The translations under genes and the position numbers were made by a program. From an uncultured Bacteroides sp. (GTDB taxonomy: Bacteria > Bacteroidota > Bacteroidia > Bacteroidales > Bacteroidaceae): a stretch of 64,000 nt of DNA. The notes under the pieces are model-generated. The model was given only the letters and a program-made list of their open reading frames with translations. It was not told where the DNA came from and did not search any database. Positions 33,871 through 42,453 of this stretch are shown piece by piece. Where the stretch lies: NCBI GenBank assembly GCA_944320865.1, contig CALUJC010000003.1, positions 47,519 through 111,518 on the forward strand, read 5' to 3'. Within the stretch, counting starts at the first letter, position 1; every line of letters begins with the position of its first letter.

Positions 33871-34122
33871 GCATATTGTAGCTTGATGCTTCCTTTACCC
33901 GATGCAGTTTGCTATTTGCCTCTCTAAGGTTTAATATCTGTCACAAATGTTCTGTATCTATGCAAAATGACAGTATCCAAACCTTATTTGATGCATTTTA
34001 AATCTTCCGATGCAAATGCTCTGCCTCTTTTCATGCAAGCAGGAAGACTGAGTACGGCTGACGTTTTATTATTAATTATTCTAAATATTAAGGACGCGTA
34101 CATTGTTATCAGAAACTTTTGC

Positions 34123-34130
34123 TATATTTG
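34123..34130 (+). promoter_or_regulatory. Candidate -7 box for the second glutamate dehydrogenase
   Basis: TATATTTG fits TAnnTTTG. The best upstream element is ATTG at 34102-34105, 17 bases away. The leader would be about 70 bases. Confidence 0.5.
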
Positions 34131-34204
34131 CATAGCTGTTGTGTGACATTTTGATGTCTCATGGCATTGCTCCTTTATCTACTAACCTATAAATAATACA
34201 TAGT

Positions 34205-35542
34205 ATGAACATTGAACGTATCATGGCCTCTTTGGAGGCTAAGCATCCCGGTGAATCGGAATACTTGCAAGCAGTCAAGGAAGTGCTCCTGTCTATTGAA
34301 GACGTTTACAACCGGCATCCCGAGTTTGAGAAGGCCAAGATTATAGAGCGCTTGGTAGAGCCGGACCGTATATTTACCTTCCGCGTCACTTGGGTGGACG
34401 ACAAGGGCGAGGTACAGACCAACTTGGGCTATCGCGTACAATTCAACAACGCCATCGGTCCCTACAAGGGTGGCATACGCTTCCATGCTTCGGTCAACCT
34501 CTCGATACTGAAGTTCCTGGGCTTTGAGCAGACTTTCAAGAACGCACTGACCACCTTGCCCATGGGGGGTGCCAAGGGAGGCTCCGACTTCTCGCCACGC
34601 GGTAAGAGCGACGCCGAAATCATGCGCTTCTGCCAGGCATTCATGCTCGAGCTCTGGCGTCATGTGGGGCCCGATATGGATGTACCCGCCGGAGATATAG
34701 GTGTGGGCGGCCGAGAGGTAGGCTACATGTTCGGCATGTACAAGAAGTTGACGCGCGAGTTCACTGGCACTTTCACCGGCAAAGGCCTGGAGTTCGGCGG
34801 CTCGCTCATCCGCCCCGAGGCCACCGGCTTCGGAGGGCTTTACTTCGTCAATGAAATGCTTCAGACCAGGGGTATCGATATTAAGGGCAAGACGGTGGCC
34901 ATCTCGGGCTTCGGCAACGTGGCATGGGGAGCTGCTACCAAAGCCACGCAGCTGGGCGCCAAGGTCGTGACCATCTCCGGTCCCGACGGCTACATCTATG
35001 ATCCCGATGGCATCAGTGGGGAGAAGATAGATTACATGCTGGAGCTTCGGGCCTCGGGCAACGATGTAGTAGCGCCCTATGCCGATGAGTTTCCCGGTGC
35101 GACCTTTGTTCCGGGCAGGCGTCCGTGGGAAGTCAAGGTGGACATCGCCTTGCCCTGCGCCACGCAGAACGAGCTGAATGGGGATGACGCCCGTCAATTA
35201 ATAGATAACCATGTGCTCTGCATAGGTGAGATATCCAACATGGGTTGCACGCCCGAGGCCATCGACCTGTTCGTAGCGCATAAGATGATGTACGCCCCGG
35301 GTAAGGCGGTGAATGCCGGAGGCGTGGCCACCAGCGGACTGGAGATGAGCCAGAATGCCATGCACATCAGTTGGAGCGCCGAAGAGGTAGACCTGCGCCT
35401 GCACAGCATCATGCATGCCATCCATGCCCAGTGTGTGAAGTATGGTTCCGAGCCCGACGGCTACGTCAACTACGTCAAAGGCGCTAACATCGCCGGCTTT
35501 ATGAAGGTAGCCCATGCCATGATGGGGCAGGGCATTGTTTAA
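34205..35542 (+). CDS. Glutamate dehydrogenase (copy 2)
   Basis: A 445-residue paralogue of the enzyme at 8042-9379 with the same Lys88 and Lys124 and equal length. It differs in the nucleotide-binding region: GFGNVAWGAATKATQ replaces GSGNVAQYTAEK, and SGPDG replaces SDSDG at the end of the second strand. Two glutamate dehydrogenases, often with different coenzyme use, are known in Bacteroides (gdhA and gdhB). A shift toward NADH use here is possible but is my inference. It has its own promoter box and a terminator, so it is monocistronic. Confidence 0.94.
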   Translation: MNIERIMASLEAKHPGESEYLQAVKEVLLSIEDVYNRHPEFEKAKIIERLVEPDRIFTFRVTWVDDKGEVQTNLGYRVQFNNAIGPYKGGIRFHASVNLSILKFLGFEQTFKNALTTLPMGGAKGGSDFSPRGKSDAEIMRFCQAFMLELWRHVGPDMDVPAGDIGVGGREVGYMFGMYKKLTREFTGTFTGKGLEFGGSLIRPEATGFGGLYFVNEMLQTRGIDIKGKTVAISGFGNVAWGAATKATQLGAKVVTISGPDGYIYDPDGISGEKIDYMLELRASGNDVVAPYADEFPGATFVPGRRPWEVKVDIALPCATQNELNGDDARQLIDNHVLCIGEISNMGCTPEAIDLFVAHKMMYAPGKAVNAGGVATSGLEMSQNAMHISWSAEEVDLRLHSIMHAIHAQCVKYGSEPDGYVNYVKGANIAGFMKVAHAMMGQGIV

Positions 35543-35568
35543 AGCAGTTGTATTTGTATTTATGGTTA

Positions 35569-35610
35569 TTGCTGCCTGTGCCTGCGAAGGTACGGGCAGC
35601 AACTTTTCTT
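35569..35610 (+). terminator. Intrinsic terminator of the second glutamate dehydrogenase gene
   Basis: TTGCTGCCTGTGCC (35569-35582) pairs with GGTACGGGCAGCAA (35589-35602) with a small internal mismatch, then CTTTTCTT. Confidence 0.8.
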
Positions 35611-35697
35611 CTACCTATATATGGGTATATCGGGGGTACGGTTGTCCTGTTTGCCAATGTTAAGACAAACAAGGCATGGTATTCCGCTTCTATTTGC

Positions 35698-35705
35698 TAC
35701 ATTTG
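35698..35705 (+). promoter_or_regulatory. Candidate -7 box of the M24 peptidase gene
   Basis: TACATTTG fits TAnnTTTG and lies 39 bases before the start codon. No good TTTG is seen at the expected distance. Confidence 0.45.
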
Positions 35706-35743
35706 CACCCACATCGCATATAACTACATAAATAGAGTGCATT

Positions 35744-36907
35744 ATGTTACAACCAGAACTGAAACAACGCCGCGACAAGATTCGCGTTCTCATGGCGCAG
35801 CAGTCTGTTGACGCGGCCATTATTTCTTGCAATACGAACTTGATTTATACCTTTGGCCGTGTAGTGAGCGGCTATCTCTACCTGCCACTACATGACGTGG
35901 CCCATGTCTTTGTAAAGCGTCCCAATGACTTGGAAGGAGAACATATTCATTCCATTCGTAAGCCTGAACAATTGCCGGAATTAATAAAAGAGCTTGGTTT
36001 GCCCATGCCTACACGGCTGATGCTTGAGGGGGACGAGTTGCCTTTCAATGAATACAATCGCTTGGCTGCTTGTTTTCCGGATGCGGATGTAGTGCCTTGC
36101 GGTACATCTCTTATCCGGCAAGCACGTAGCGTAAAAACAGAGGTAGAAATCAGTATGTTCCGTCGCAGTGCAGCGGCTCATTCAGAAGCTTATAGCGAGA
36201 TTCCTTCTGTTTATCGTCCTAGAATGACTGATCGCCAGTTGTCCATTGAAGTAGAACGTCTAATGCGTCTGCAAGGTTGTTTGGGCATTTTCCGTGTATT
36301 CGGTCGCAGTATGGAGATATTTATGGGGAGCTTGCTTGCTGGAGATAATGCTGCTGTACCAAGTCCCTACGACTTCGCCCTCGGAGGCGAAGGGCTTGAT
36401 CCTTCCTTGCCTGGTGGAGCTAATGGCACGTTGCTTCAGGCAGGGCAAAGCTTCATGGTAGACATGGGGGGAAACTTTTGTGGATATATGTGCGACATGA
36501 GTCGTGTCTATTCCGTTGGCCGATTACCGCAGCAGGCGTATGATGCCCACCGTATTTGTCTCGATGTACAGGAAGCTGTGGCTACGGTTGCCCGTCCTGG
36601 GGTGTCCTGTGAAGATTTGTATAATCAGGCCATCAGCATAGTACAGAAGGCGAACATGGCCGACTACTTCATGGGTGTGAAGCAGAAGGCCAAATTCATT
36701 GGCCATGGCATTGGATTAGAAATTAATGAGTCGCCTGTCATTGCTCCACGTATCCGGCAGGAGTTGGAACCAGGTATGGTTTTCGCCCTCGAGCCAAAGA
36801 TGGTGCTGCCAAACGTGGGCCCTGTGGGTATAGAGAATTCATGGGTGGTAACACAGGACGGCGTGGAGAAGTTGACTCAATGCCCAGAGGAAATTGTGGA
36901 GCTCTAA
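35744..36907 (+). CDS. M24-family Xaa-Pro aminopeptidase-like protein
   Basis: A 387-residue cytoplasmic protein with an N-terminal creatinase-like domain (residues 1-150) and a C-terminal pita-bread peptidase domain. Metal ligands are visible: the two Asp in MVDMGGNFCGYMCDMS, the His in FIGHGIGLEINE, the Glu in FALEPKMV and the last Glu in GIENSWVV. Such enzymes remove N-terminal residues before proline. Base composition is lower in GC than the neighbours at 8000-34000. The gene is isolated, with its own promoter box and a MITE-like element after it. Confidence 0.88.
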   Translation: MLQPELKQRRDKIRVLMAQQSVDAAIISCNTNLIYTFGRVVSGYLYLPLHDVAHVFVKRPNDLEGEHIHSIRKPEQLPELIKELGLPMPTRLMLEGDELPFNEYNRLAACFPDADVVPCGTSLIRQARSVKTEVEISMFRRSAAAHSEAYSEIPSVYRPRMTDRQLSIEVERLMRLQGCLGIFRVFGRSMEIFMGSLLAGDNAAVPSPYDFALGGEGLDPSLPGGANGTLLQAGQSFMVDMGGNFCGYMCDMSRVYSVGRLPQQAYDAHRICLDVQEAVATVARPGVSCEDLYNQAISIVQKANMADYFMGVKQKAKFIGHGIGLEINESPVIAPRIRQELEPGMVFALEPKMVLPNVGPVGIENSWVVTQDGVEKLTQCPEEIVEL

Positions 36908-36924
36908 TTCGCACATTATACAGT

Positions 36925-37073
36925 AAGAGGGCATGTCATAATGAACAATAGCTTTCATACTGTCATGTAGCGGAGCGAAGTCGAAACATTTCATATAAGT
37001 ATTACATGAGGCCCTTCGACTTCGTTCCCTTAGACAAAATGATAATAACTTTACATTATGACACAGCCTCTTA
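36925..37073. mobile_element. MITE-like element with terminal inverted repeats
   Basis: The ends GAGGGCATGTCATAATG (36927-36943) and CATTATGACACAGCCTC (37054-37070) are inverted repeats matching at 14 of 17 bases, and pairing extends outward by two bases. Inside, GGAGCGAAGTCGAA and TTCGACTTCGTTCC form a second inverted repeat. No open frame is present. The size, about 150 bp, and nested inverted repeats suggest a non-autonomous element. No clear target duplication is visible. It lies between convergent genes. Confidence 0.6.
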
Positions 37074-37165
37074 TTTGTAGTATACTGTTCATTTCATATA
37101 AGATGAATACGAACAGAATACTTGTGAAGACTGTGTATAAAACGTATTCTGTATGGATATAATTG

Positions 37166-38188
37166 TTAGTCCGCCTCGTAATATGGACCCAGATAATAGC
37201 GCATCAGAAAGTCTGCATATGCTTGTAAAATTTCCTGTCCGTGGGTAAAAGGTAATTGGGCATCGGTCAACAATCCGCGATGGATGCCAAACTTTAACAA
37301 GTCGAAAGGGCAGTATCCGGGCTGACAGAATAGTCGATAGCCTTCGGTGGCGGCACGAACAGGGTCGTAGAAGGGATTATGCGGATCGTGGAAATAAGCT
37401 GCTACACCAGGGGCAAGCAACATGCCGCGTGCGTTGGCATAGATAACGAATTCACGCTCTCCGGCTAATGTGGGGAGTAAGGATCCGCTGTCGGGCCACT
37501 TTAGTACGTCCACGAAGAAGCGGCGCAACTGTGGATAGTCGGCAAAGTAGAGCAGAGGATATCCGGCGCTATGCTCCAAACAGCGTCGGGCATTTACATC
37601 AGCAATATCTTTCGGACAGTCTGGCTGAGCAGGCAACGGACGTGCAGGAATGCCAAGGGCTACTGTGCCTCGCATCCAATTGGGTGATGGGGTAGCATCG
37701 TCTACAGGTGCTTCGTTAAAAATGCTGTCCATTAAGGCATATACTTTTTCGGCAATAGTTAGCAAAGCAGGATCATAGGGATCGTGTAAGGTGTAGTTAT
37801 TTCGTCTATCTATGGCAGGAAGGGCAAGGCATGTCCACAACACGAATGCCACATCGGGTAGATTAATTTCGTCTGCTATATATTCGTCTTCCAAGGTATC
37901 GTAGAAAGGCAGCGGTTTACCATAAAGCATTGTGTGCCTAGCGGTGAACTCCTTCCATCCTCCGGTTTGAGCAATAGCATCGTGCAGATAGAGGGCTAAT
38001 GTAATAGCTGCATGGTTGATGTCACTTTTTGTCTTGCCATTAAATAACTCAGACATTTGTAATACATCGACCAATTGATTGGCAAAGGTCACATACCAGC
38101 TATCAACATCTGATAGTTGCTTACGGTTATTAACTTGCAACCAAACAGCAGGGTAGATGGATAAAATAGTTTTCATAGTAGGAATCAT
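37166..38188 (-). CDS. Conserved protein of unknown function (possibly DUF3843)
   Basis: A 340-residue protein without signal peptide or membrane segment. It resembles the gut Bacteroidetes family catalogued as DUF3843, as far as I can recall it: YPAVWLQVNNRKQ near the start, a middle block with LPDVAFVLWTCLALP, and FEGW-like C-terminal segments rich in aromatic residues. No catalytic motif is evident. The start may instead be the ATG at 38176 (MKTILSIYPAVW). It follows gtrA by 5 bases and appears to be the last gene of an operon that also encodes a CDP-alcohol phosphotransferase. Confidence 0.7.
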   Translation of the reverse strand: MIPTMKTILSIYPAVWLQVNNRKQLSDVDSWYVTFANQLVDVLQMSELFNGKTKSDINHAAITLALYLHDAIAQTGGWKEFTARHTMLYGKPLPFYDTLEDEYIADEINLPDVAFVLWTCLALPAIDRRNNYTLHDPYDPALLTIAEKVYALMDSIFNEAPVDDATPSPNWMRGTVALGIPARPLPAQPDCPKDIADVNARRCLEHSAGYPLLYFADYPQLRRFFVDVLKWPDSGSLLPTLAGEREFVIYANARGMLLAPGVAAYFHDPHNPFYDPVRAATEGYRLFCQPGYCPFDLLKFGIHRGLLTDAQLPFTHGQEILQAYADFLMRYYLGPYYEAD

Positions 38189-38193
38189 GTTAT

Positions 38194-38652
38194 TCAGGCC
38201 GATTCACGGATTTCCTTTGGAACCACTGTTTCGGAAGTTTTTGAGGCGAGTGTACGTTTATTGAACACCACACAGTCCGCAAGAAAGTAGTTAAATAATC
38301 CGGAGATAATGAGTGCTGCCCAATTGCAATATACTACATCCCATTCGAATATCTTCTCGAAAATGAGCAGGAACAGCATTTTGATTAGGAAACCTACTAC
38401 ACATGAAAGATTGAAGATAAAAAAACGTTTCCAGAAATCAGTCATACTTTTGTTTCCTATACGTTTACGCCATATCCAGCAGTACGACCATAAATAGTTG
38501 CTCATCACAGCAAACTCAAACGAAATAATGGGTGACAAGACATAAGCTCCCCAATAAGATGTAAACAGAAAGGTGGAGCATATCCACAGCACCAAGGTAT
38601 CTACACCTGTGCCGAACAAGCGGGTTATAAGAAACTCCAAGTAAGTGCGCAC
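38194..38652 (-). CDS. GtrA-like membrane protein
   Basis: A 152-residue protein with four membrane segments, the size and layout of the GtrA/flippase-like family. The N-terminal segment reads RLFGTGVDTLVLWICSTFLF, and the end has NYFLADCVVFNKRTL, typical of GtrA proteins (N-F-x-x-x-x-x-V-F). GtrA proteins help move undecaprenyl-linked sugars or form small membrane partners of glycosyltransferases. It lies between a CDP-alcohol phosphotransferase and an unknown gene on the same strand, with gaps of 21 and 5 bases. Confidence 0.82.
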   Translation of the reverse strand: MRTYLEFLITRLFGTGVDTLVLWICSTFLFTSYWGAYVLSPIISFEFAVMSNYLWSYCWIWRKRIGNKSMTDFWKRFFIFNLSCVVGFLIKMLFLLIFEKIFEWDVVYCNWAALIISGLFNYFLADCVVFNKRTLASKTSETVVPKEIRESA

Positions 38653-38673
38653 GACTGTTGCTGGAATTAATTA

Positions 38674-39369
38674 TTATTCAGTTGGATTATATGGCTTCAG
38701 CGGATCGCGTTTAGAAAGTACGCGGCGGTCTTTAACAAATTGCACCAACCATGCTGTAAATAAAAATACGCCAATGGCCATACCACCGATATCGTATACA
38801 CCGAAAGTGTACCAATCTATCGTAAACTGTATTTCTCGCCACGACGTGTACATATACAGCGTATTGATAATGATGATGACCAGCCTGAATTCTGTTGGAC
38901 CAAAGCTGCTGTAAGTCAATCTGAATTCATCTTTCAAGATAGTGCATACATAGGTGTAAATTGAGAGTACCAGATAACCGGCCAATACTACCAGTGCAAC
39001 GTCCAGTTTGAACATTGGTGACAGTCCGGCTCCTATGCACATGATGCAAATGGTGATGGCATCCAAACTGTGGTCGATAAAGAAACCGTAAATAGGGCGC
39101 TGCGTATTTCGTACACGTGCTAACGTGCCATCCAAACTGTCTCCATACCAATTGATTACCAAACCAAGTGATGACAGCCATAAGTAGTGTACATTCACAT
39201 TTGCCAAGATGAAACCGAGAGCACATACCACAGCACCAAGTACTCCCATATAAGTAAGGAAATCAGATGTTATCCACTTGGGTTGACGCTGTGCCAGCCA
39301 TATAAGGGCTTTTTTCTCCGCTTCGTTTAGAATTGATGTCTGTATTCTGGTAGATGTTTCTTTTCCCAT
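38674..39369 (-). CDS. CDP-alcohol phosphatidyltransferase family protein
   Basis: A 231-residue membrane enzyme. The family motif is complete: DSLDGTLAR, then nine residues, GFFIDHSLD, giving the DG-AR-G-D-D pattern that binds CDP-alcohol and metal. About six membrane segments are visible. The open frame extends to 39429, but MGKETSTRIQ at 39369 is the credible start because a promoter -7 box (TACCTTTG, complement of 39391-39398) lies just upstream. The alcohol acceptor is unknown; inositol, glycerol phosphate or a diacyl alcohol are all possible. It is followed by gtrA. Confidence 0.85.
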   Translation of the reverse strand: MGKETSTRIQTSILNEAEKKALIWLAQRQPKWITSDFLTYMGVLGAVVCALGFILANVNVHYLWLSSLGLVINWYGDSLDGTLARVRNTQRPIYGFFIDHSLDAITICIMCIGAGLSPMFKLDVALVVLAGYLVLSIYTYVCTILKDEFRLTYSSFGPTEFRLVIIIINTLYMYTSWREIQFTIDWYTFGVYDIGGMAIGVFLFTAWLVQFVKDRRVLSKRDPLKPYNPTE

Positions 39370-39390
39370 GATGCCTTTTGAAAATCTTGG

Positions 39391-39398
39391 CAAAGGTA
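39391..39398 (-). promoter_or_regulatory. Candidate -7 box before the CDP-alcohol phosphotransferase gene
   Basis: TACCTTTG on the minus strand fits TAnnTTTG and lies 21 bases before the start at 39369. The -33 element is poor (CGTG). It would allow the gene to be expressed apart from the histidine kinase gene upstream. Confidence 0.45.
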
Positions 39399-39425
39399 CA
39401 GCTTTCCTTTGGAATAACACGCTTT

Positions 39426-40793
39426 TCAAAGAGTTTTTTGAGTGTAATCTTCGTTTTTGTTATTGAATGAAGTGATTTGGTTATTAAACAAGATACGGAA
39501 GCGGGTCAAATTGTCATCTCCGGTGCGTAGCGAAAATGTACATCCGTGTCGTGTCAGTACTTCACGGATGAATATCAGACCAATACCTTGGCCATGAGGC
39601 TTGGTGGAAAAAAAGGGAGTGAATAGTTTTGCTTCAACTTCTTTACTGATACCCGGTCCATTGTCGATAACTTCAATACCTGCAGGAGCAAATGTCCTGA
39701 CAGTGATTTGCCCTTGTCGGTCGTTAGAAATATTTCTGATACTTTCAACCGCATTTTTAAGGATATTGACTAATACTTGCTCGAAAAGGGAGGTATCCAC
39801 GTTGACTATATTTATATCGGAAGCTGTTTCCAGCCGCAAGCTGATATTATGGTCGTTGCATAAGCCTTCCATAAAGCGTGTGCATCCGGCAACCAACTCA
39901 TTCAAAGGAGTAGGCCGCAACGTTGGTTCGGGTATCTTGACGACATCGGCAAAGCGGGTGATGAAGCGGCTCATGGAGTAGCATCGTTCTGTGCAGATGT
40001 GCATTACCTCGCAGATGTCGTCCATATTTGGTTCGGCGGACAGGGCTTGCTCTACGGTGTCGAGGGTAGAGGTAATGCCTGCCGTGGTGTTGTTTACTTC
40101 GTGGGCTATCATCCGGATGACTTTCTCGTAGGCACGCTTTTCGGCGCGTATCACTTCTTCGGTCATGCGTTCAATGAGGAAGAACGGGTGTTTAAAGCCT
40201 CTGTCGATGAAGTAGGAGCGCGAGCACTTGTAGATGCTGGCATCATTGAGGCGGACTACCGTTGCGCTTTCCTTAGGGATGGCGGCCAGTTCGGTGGCCA
40301 AAGGGGAGTTTATTTGTGTCAACCGTTTGCCAATGATTTCTTCAGAAGTCACGCCAATCATTTTTAAGGCAGCCGGGTTCAGCTGTGAAACCTCATCGTC
40401 CAGCGTGGTGATGATAACTCCCATGGGTGAGGCTTGTATCAGCAAGTCGAGGAAGTGGTTCTGCTCACGCAGGCGGAGGCGTTCGTTCTTCAGCTGGTCC
40501 ATCATGCGGTTGAAGATGTTGACCATGCGGTCGGCTTCATACTGCCCTACGGGGCTTAGGCGGCTGCTGAAGTCTTGTTCGCGAAGCAGCTCCATACCGT
40601 TGCCAATGGTGTTCATGGGGCGTACTACCCGACGGTAAAACACCACCAGGTAGATGAGGATGAAAATAATGGCACCTTCTATCAGATAGGTATGCGTCCC
40701 GGCGTTTCCAGCCTTGCAGATATAGCAGAAGAGCCCTGTCCCTAATGCTATCAGGAACAGTGCCAAGAGGTAAAAGAGGAATTTAATGCGCAT
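39426..40793 (-). CDS. Sensor histidine kinase (NtrB-like)
   Basis: A 455-residue membrane kinase. Two membrane segments lie in the first 55 residues with a very short periplasmic loop. A HAMP-like linker, a PAS domain (LIQASPMGVIITTLDDEV) and the phosphoacceptor helix with MIAHEVNNT follow, then the ATPase domain with NILKNAVESI, VIDNGPGIS and TKPHGQGIGL. The cytosolic PAS and short loop suggest sensing inside the membrane or cytoplasm. Its partner is the NtrC-type regulator 27 bases upstream on the same strand. A TolC-like gene precedes that, so outer-membrane efflux is a plausible target. Confidence 0.92.
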   Translation of the reverse strand: MRIKFLFYLLALFLIALGTGLFCYICKAGNAGTHTYLIEGAIIFILIYLVVFYRRVVRPMNTIGNGMELLREQDFSSRLSPVGQYEADRMVNIFNRMMDQLKNERLRLREQNHFLDLLIQASPMGVIITTLDDEVSQLNPAALKMIGVTSEEIIGKRLTQINSPLATELAAIPKESATVVRLNDASIYKCSRSYFIDRGFKHPFFLIERMTEEVIRAEKRAYEKVIRMIAHEVNNTTAGITSTLDTVEQALSAEPNMDDICEVMHICTERCYSMSRFITRFADVVKIPEPTLRPTPLNELVAGCTRFMEGLCNDHNISLRLETASDINIVNVDTSLFEQVLVNILKNAVESIRNISNDRQGQITVRTFAPAGIEVIDNGPGISKEVEAKLFTPFFSTKPHGQGIGLIFIREVLTRHGCTFSLRTGDDNLTRFRILFNNQITSFNNKNEDYTQKTL

Positions 40794-40820
40794 GGGGGGA
40801 CTGAAAGGTACTTGTGTGTG

Positions 40821-42173
40821 TTATATGCTGATGCCGTATTTCTCCAGCCTGCGGTACAACGCCGCACGGCTGATGCCGAGCGATGCGGCCACCCGGCTGA
40901 GGTTTCCCTTATGTTGCTCCAAGGTTTGGAGTATGGTTTGCCGTTCTATCTCCTCCAGCGTCATGCCGGCCAGCCGGGTTGGCGTAGAGGTAATGACGGT
41001 GTCGTTGGGGCGCAAGTATTGGGCGTCAAAGTCAGAGGCTTCGAGTACGGGTTTCCCGGTGACAAGAATGGTGCGTTCTACTAGGTTCTTCAGCTCGCGG
41101 ATGTTGCCGGGGTAGGGCAGGCGGGAGAGGAACTGCAGGGCGTCGGCCGAGAAGTCCGTGCGGGGCAATCCGTTGGCTTCGGCCTGGCGGTCGGCAAAGT
41201 GGCGTGCCAGCAGGGGGATGTCTTCGCGGCGTTCGCGCAGGGGGGGCAGCTTGATGGTGATGAGGTTGATGCGGTAGAACAGGTCTTCGCGGAAGGTATG
41301 TTCTTTTACCATGTGGCGTAGGTCGGCGTTGGTGGCCGAGATGACGCGCACGTCTACCTTGCGGGGGCGGCTGTCGCCCAGGGGCTCGAATGTCTGGTCT
41401 TGCAGCACGCGCAACAGCTTCACTTGGCAGGACAGGTCGAGGTCGCCTATCTCGTCGAGGAAGATGGTGCCCCGGTCGGCCAGCTCGAAGCGCCCCGTGC
41501 GGTCGGCGGTGGCGTCGGTGAAGGCGCCTTTCTTGTGGCCGAACATCTCGCTCTCGAACAGGCTTTGCGAGATGCCGCCCAGGTTGACCTTGACAAACGG
41601 TTGCCCCGCCCGCCGGCTGTTGAGGTGTATGGCTTCAGCTATCAGCTCCTTGCCCGTGCCGCTCTCGCCGGTGATGAGGACGGAGGCGTTTGTGGGGGCT
41701 ATGCGTGCCACGGTGTCGAGCACATCGGTCAGCCCGCGCGACTTGCCGATGATGTGGCTGCGGTTCAGCACCGGCGTGCCGTCAGTCTTGTCCTGTACCG
41801 GTGGGGCGGTAAGGGCGAGGGCGGTCTCGATGCGCTGCAGCAGGGCGGCGTTGTTCCAGGGCTTGGTGACGAAGTCGAAGGCACCTGCCTGCATGCCTTG
41901 CACGGCCAGCTGGATGCTGCCCCAGGCGGTCATGAGTATGACGGGCACCTCGGGGCGGAACACTTTGACCTGCCGCAGCAGGGTGAGGCCTTCTTCGCCG
42001 GTGGTGGAGAGGGTGAAGTTCATGTCCATCAGTATCAAGTCCGGCGCCTGCGTGCGCACGGTGTCTATGGCCTCGCTGGGGCCGGGCACGGCTTGCACGT
42101 CGTAGCCTGCGCGCTTCAGCATGAAGCTCAGCGATGAGCGTATGGCGCTGTCGTCGTCTACAATGAGTATCAT
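40821..42173 (-). CDS. Sigma-54-dependent response regulator (NtrC family)
   Basis: A 450-residue regulator with three domains. The receiver (1-120) has the acceptor Asp50 in LILMDMNF. The AAA+ domain has Walker A GESGTGKE, Walker B FLDEIGDL, and the sigma-54 contact loop GAFTDA instead of GAFTGA, a common variant. The C-terminal Fis-type helix-turn-helix reads NLSRVAASLGISRAALYRR. It activates sigma-54 promoters when phosphorylated by the kinase downstream. The TolC-like gene lies upstream, with a repeat array between. Confidence 0.94.
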   Translation of the reverse strand: MILIVDDDSAIRSSLSFMLKRAGYDVQAVPGPSEAIDTVRTQAPDLILMDMNFTLSTTGEEGLTLLRQVKVFRPEVPVILMTAWGSIQLAVQGMQAGAFDFVTKPWNNAALLQRIETALALTAPPVQDKTDGTPVLNRSHIIGKSRGLTDVLDTVARIAPTNASVLITGESGTGKELIAEAIHLNSRRAGQPFVKVNLGGISQSLFESEMFGHKKGAFTDATADRTGRFELADRGTIFLDEIGDLDLSCQVKLLRVLQDQTFEPLGDSRPRKVDVRVISATNADLRHMVKEHTFREDLFYRINLITIKLPPLRERREDIPLLARHFADRQAEANGLPRTDFSADALQFLSRLPYPGNIRELKNLVERTILVTGKPVLEASDFDAQYLRPNDTVITSTPTRLAGMTLEEIERQTILQTLEQHKGNLSRVAASLGISRAALYRRLEKYGISI

Positions 42174-42276
42174 AGTGTGTAGTGTTTTCTTTAAATATGG
42201 TGCAAAAGTAGCGGTTTTGCGGGAGAAGGCATGGCGCTTACCTGCATTTTTTTAGATAATCGGGCCGATTTCAAGG

Positions 42277-42427
42277 GTATCTGATACTGATGGCGACGAG
42301 TATCTGATACTCGTGACAAGGGGTATCTGATACTGATGATGACGGGTATCTGATACCCTTTCCGGCGAGTACTTAACACTCGTGCTGATGAGTGCTTAAC
42401 ACTCGTTGCCATGGGTGCTTAACACCC
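42277..42427. repeat. Tandem hairpin array, seven units with about 23-bp spacing
   Basis: Hairpins start at 42277, 42298, 42323, 42344, 42367, 42390 and 42413. The first four have the core GTATCTGATAC (stem GTATC/GATAC), and the last three are GAGTACTTAACACTC, GAGTGCTTAACACTC and GGGTGCTTAACACCC. Outer stem pairs change together (A-T to G-C). AAGGGTCACAGTGACT just after it (42434-42449) matches a unit type of the array at 57934-58140. The array lies 3' of the TolC-like gene and before the co-directional regulator gene. Confidence 0.9.
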
Positions 42428-42453
42428 GTTTTAAAGGGTCACAGTGACTGTCT

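Larger units (their letters stand above)
33420..34204. other. 785-base region with a repeat array and a gene remnant
   Basis: This region between the ThuA gene and the second glutamate dehydrogenase holds the 23-bp hairpin array (33471-33672), the decayed 3' end of a minus-strand gene (33676-33870) and the gdh promoter box at 34123. The AT-rich stretch at about 33900-34100 shows nothing else recognisable. Confidence 0.7.

Noticed and set aside
34205-35542. Second glutamate dehydrogenase as a recent duplication
   Set aside because: The two proteins have diverged clearly, including in the coenzyme site, and lie in different contexts, so it is an old paralogue.
40821-42173. GAFTDA loop as a broken sigma-54 activator
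   Set aside because: GAFTDA is a known functional variant of GAFTGA, and all other motifs are intact.
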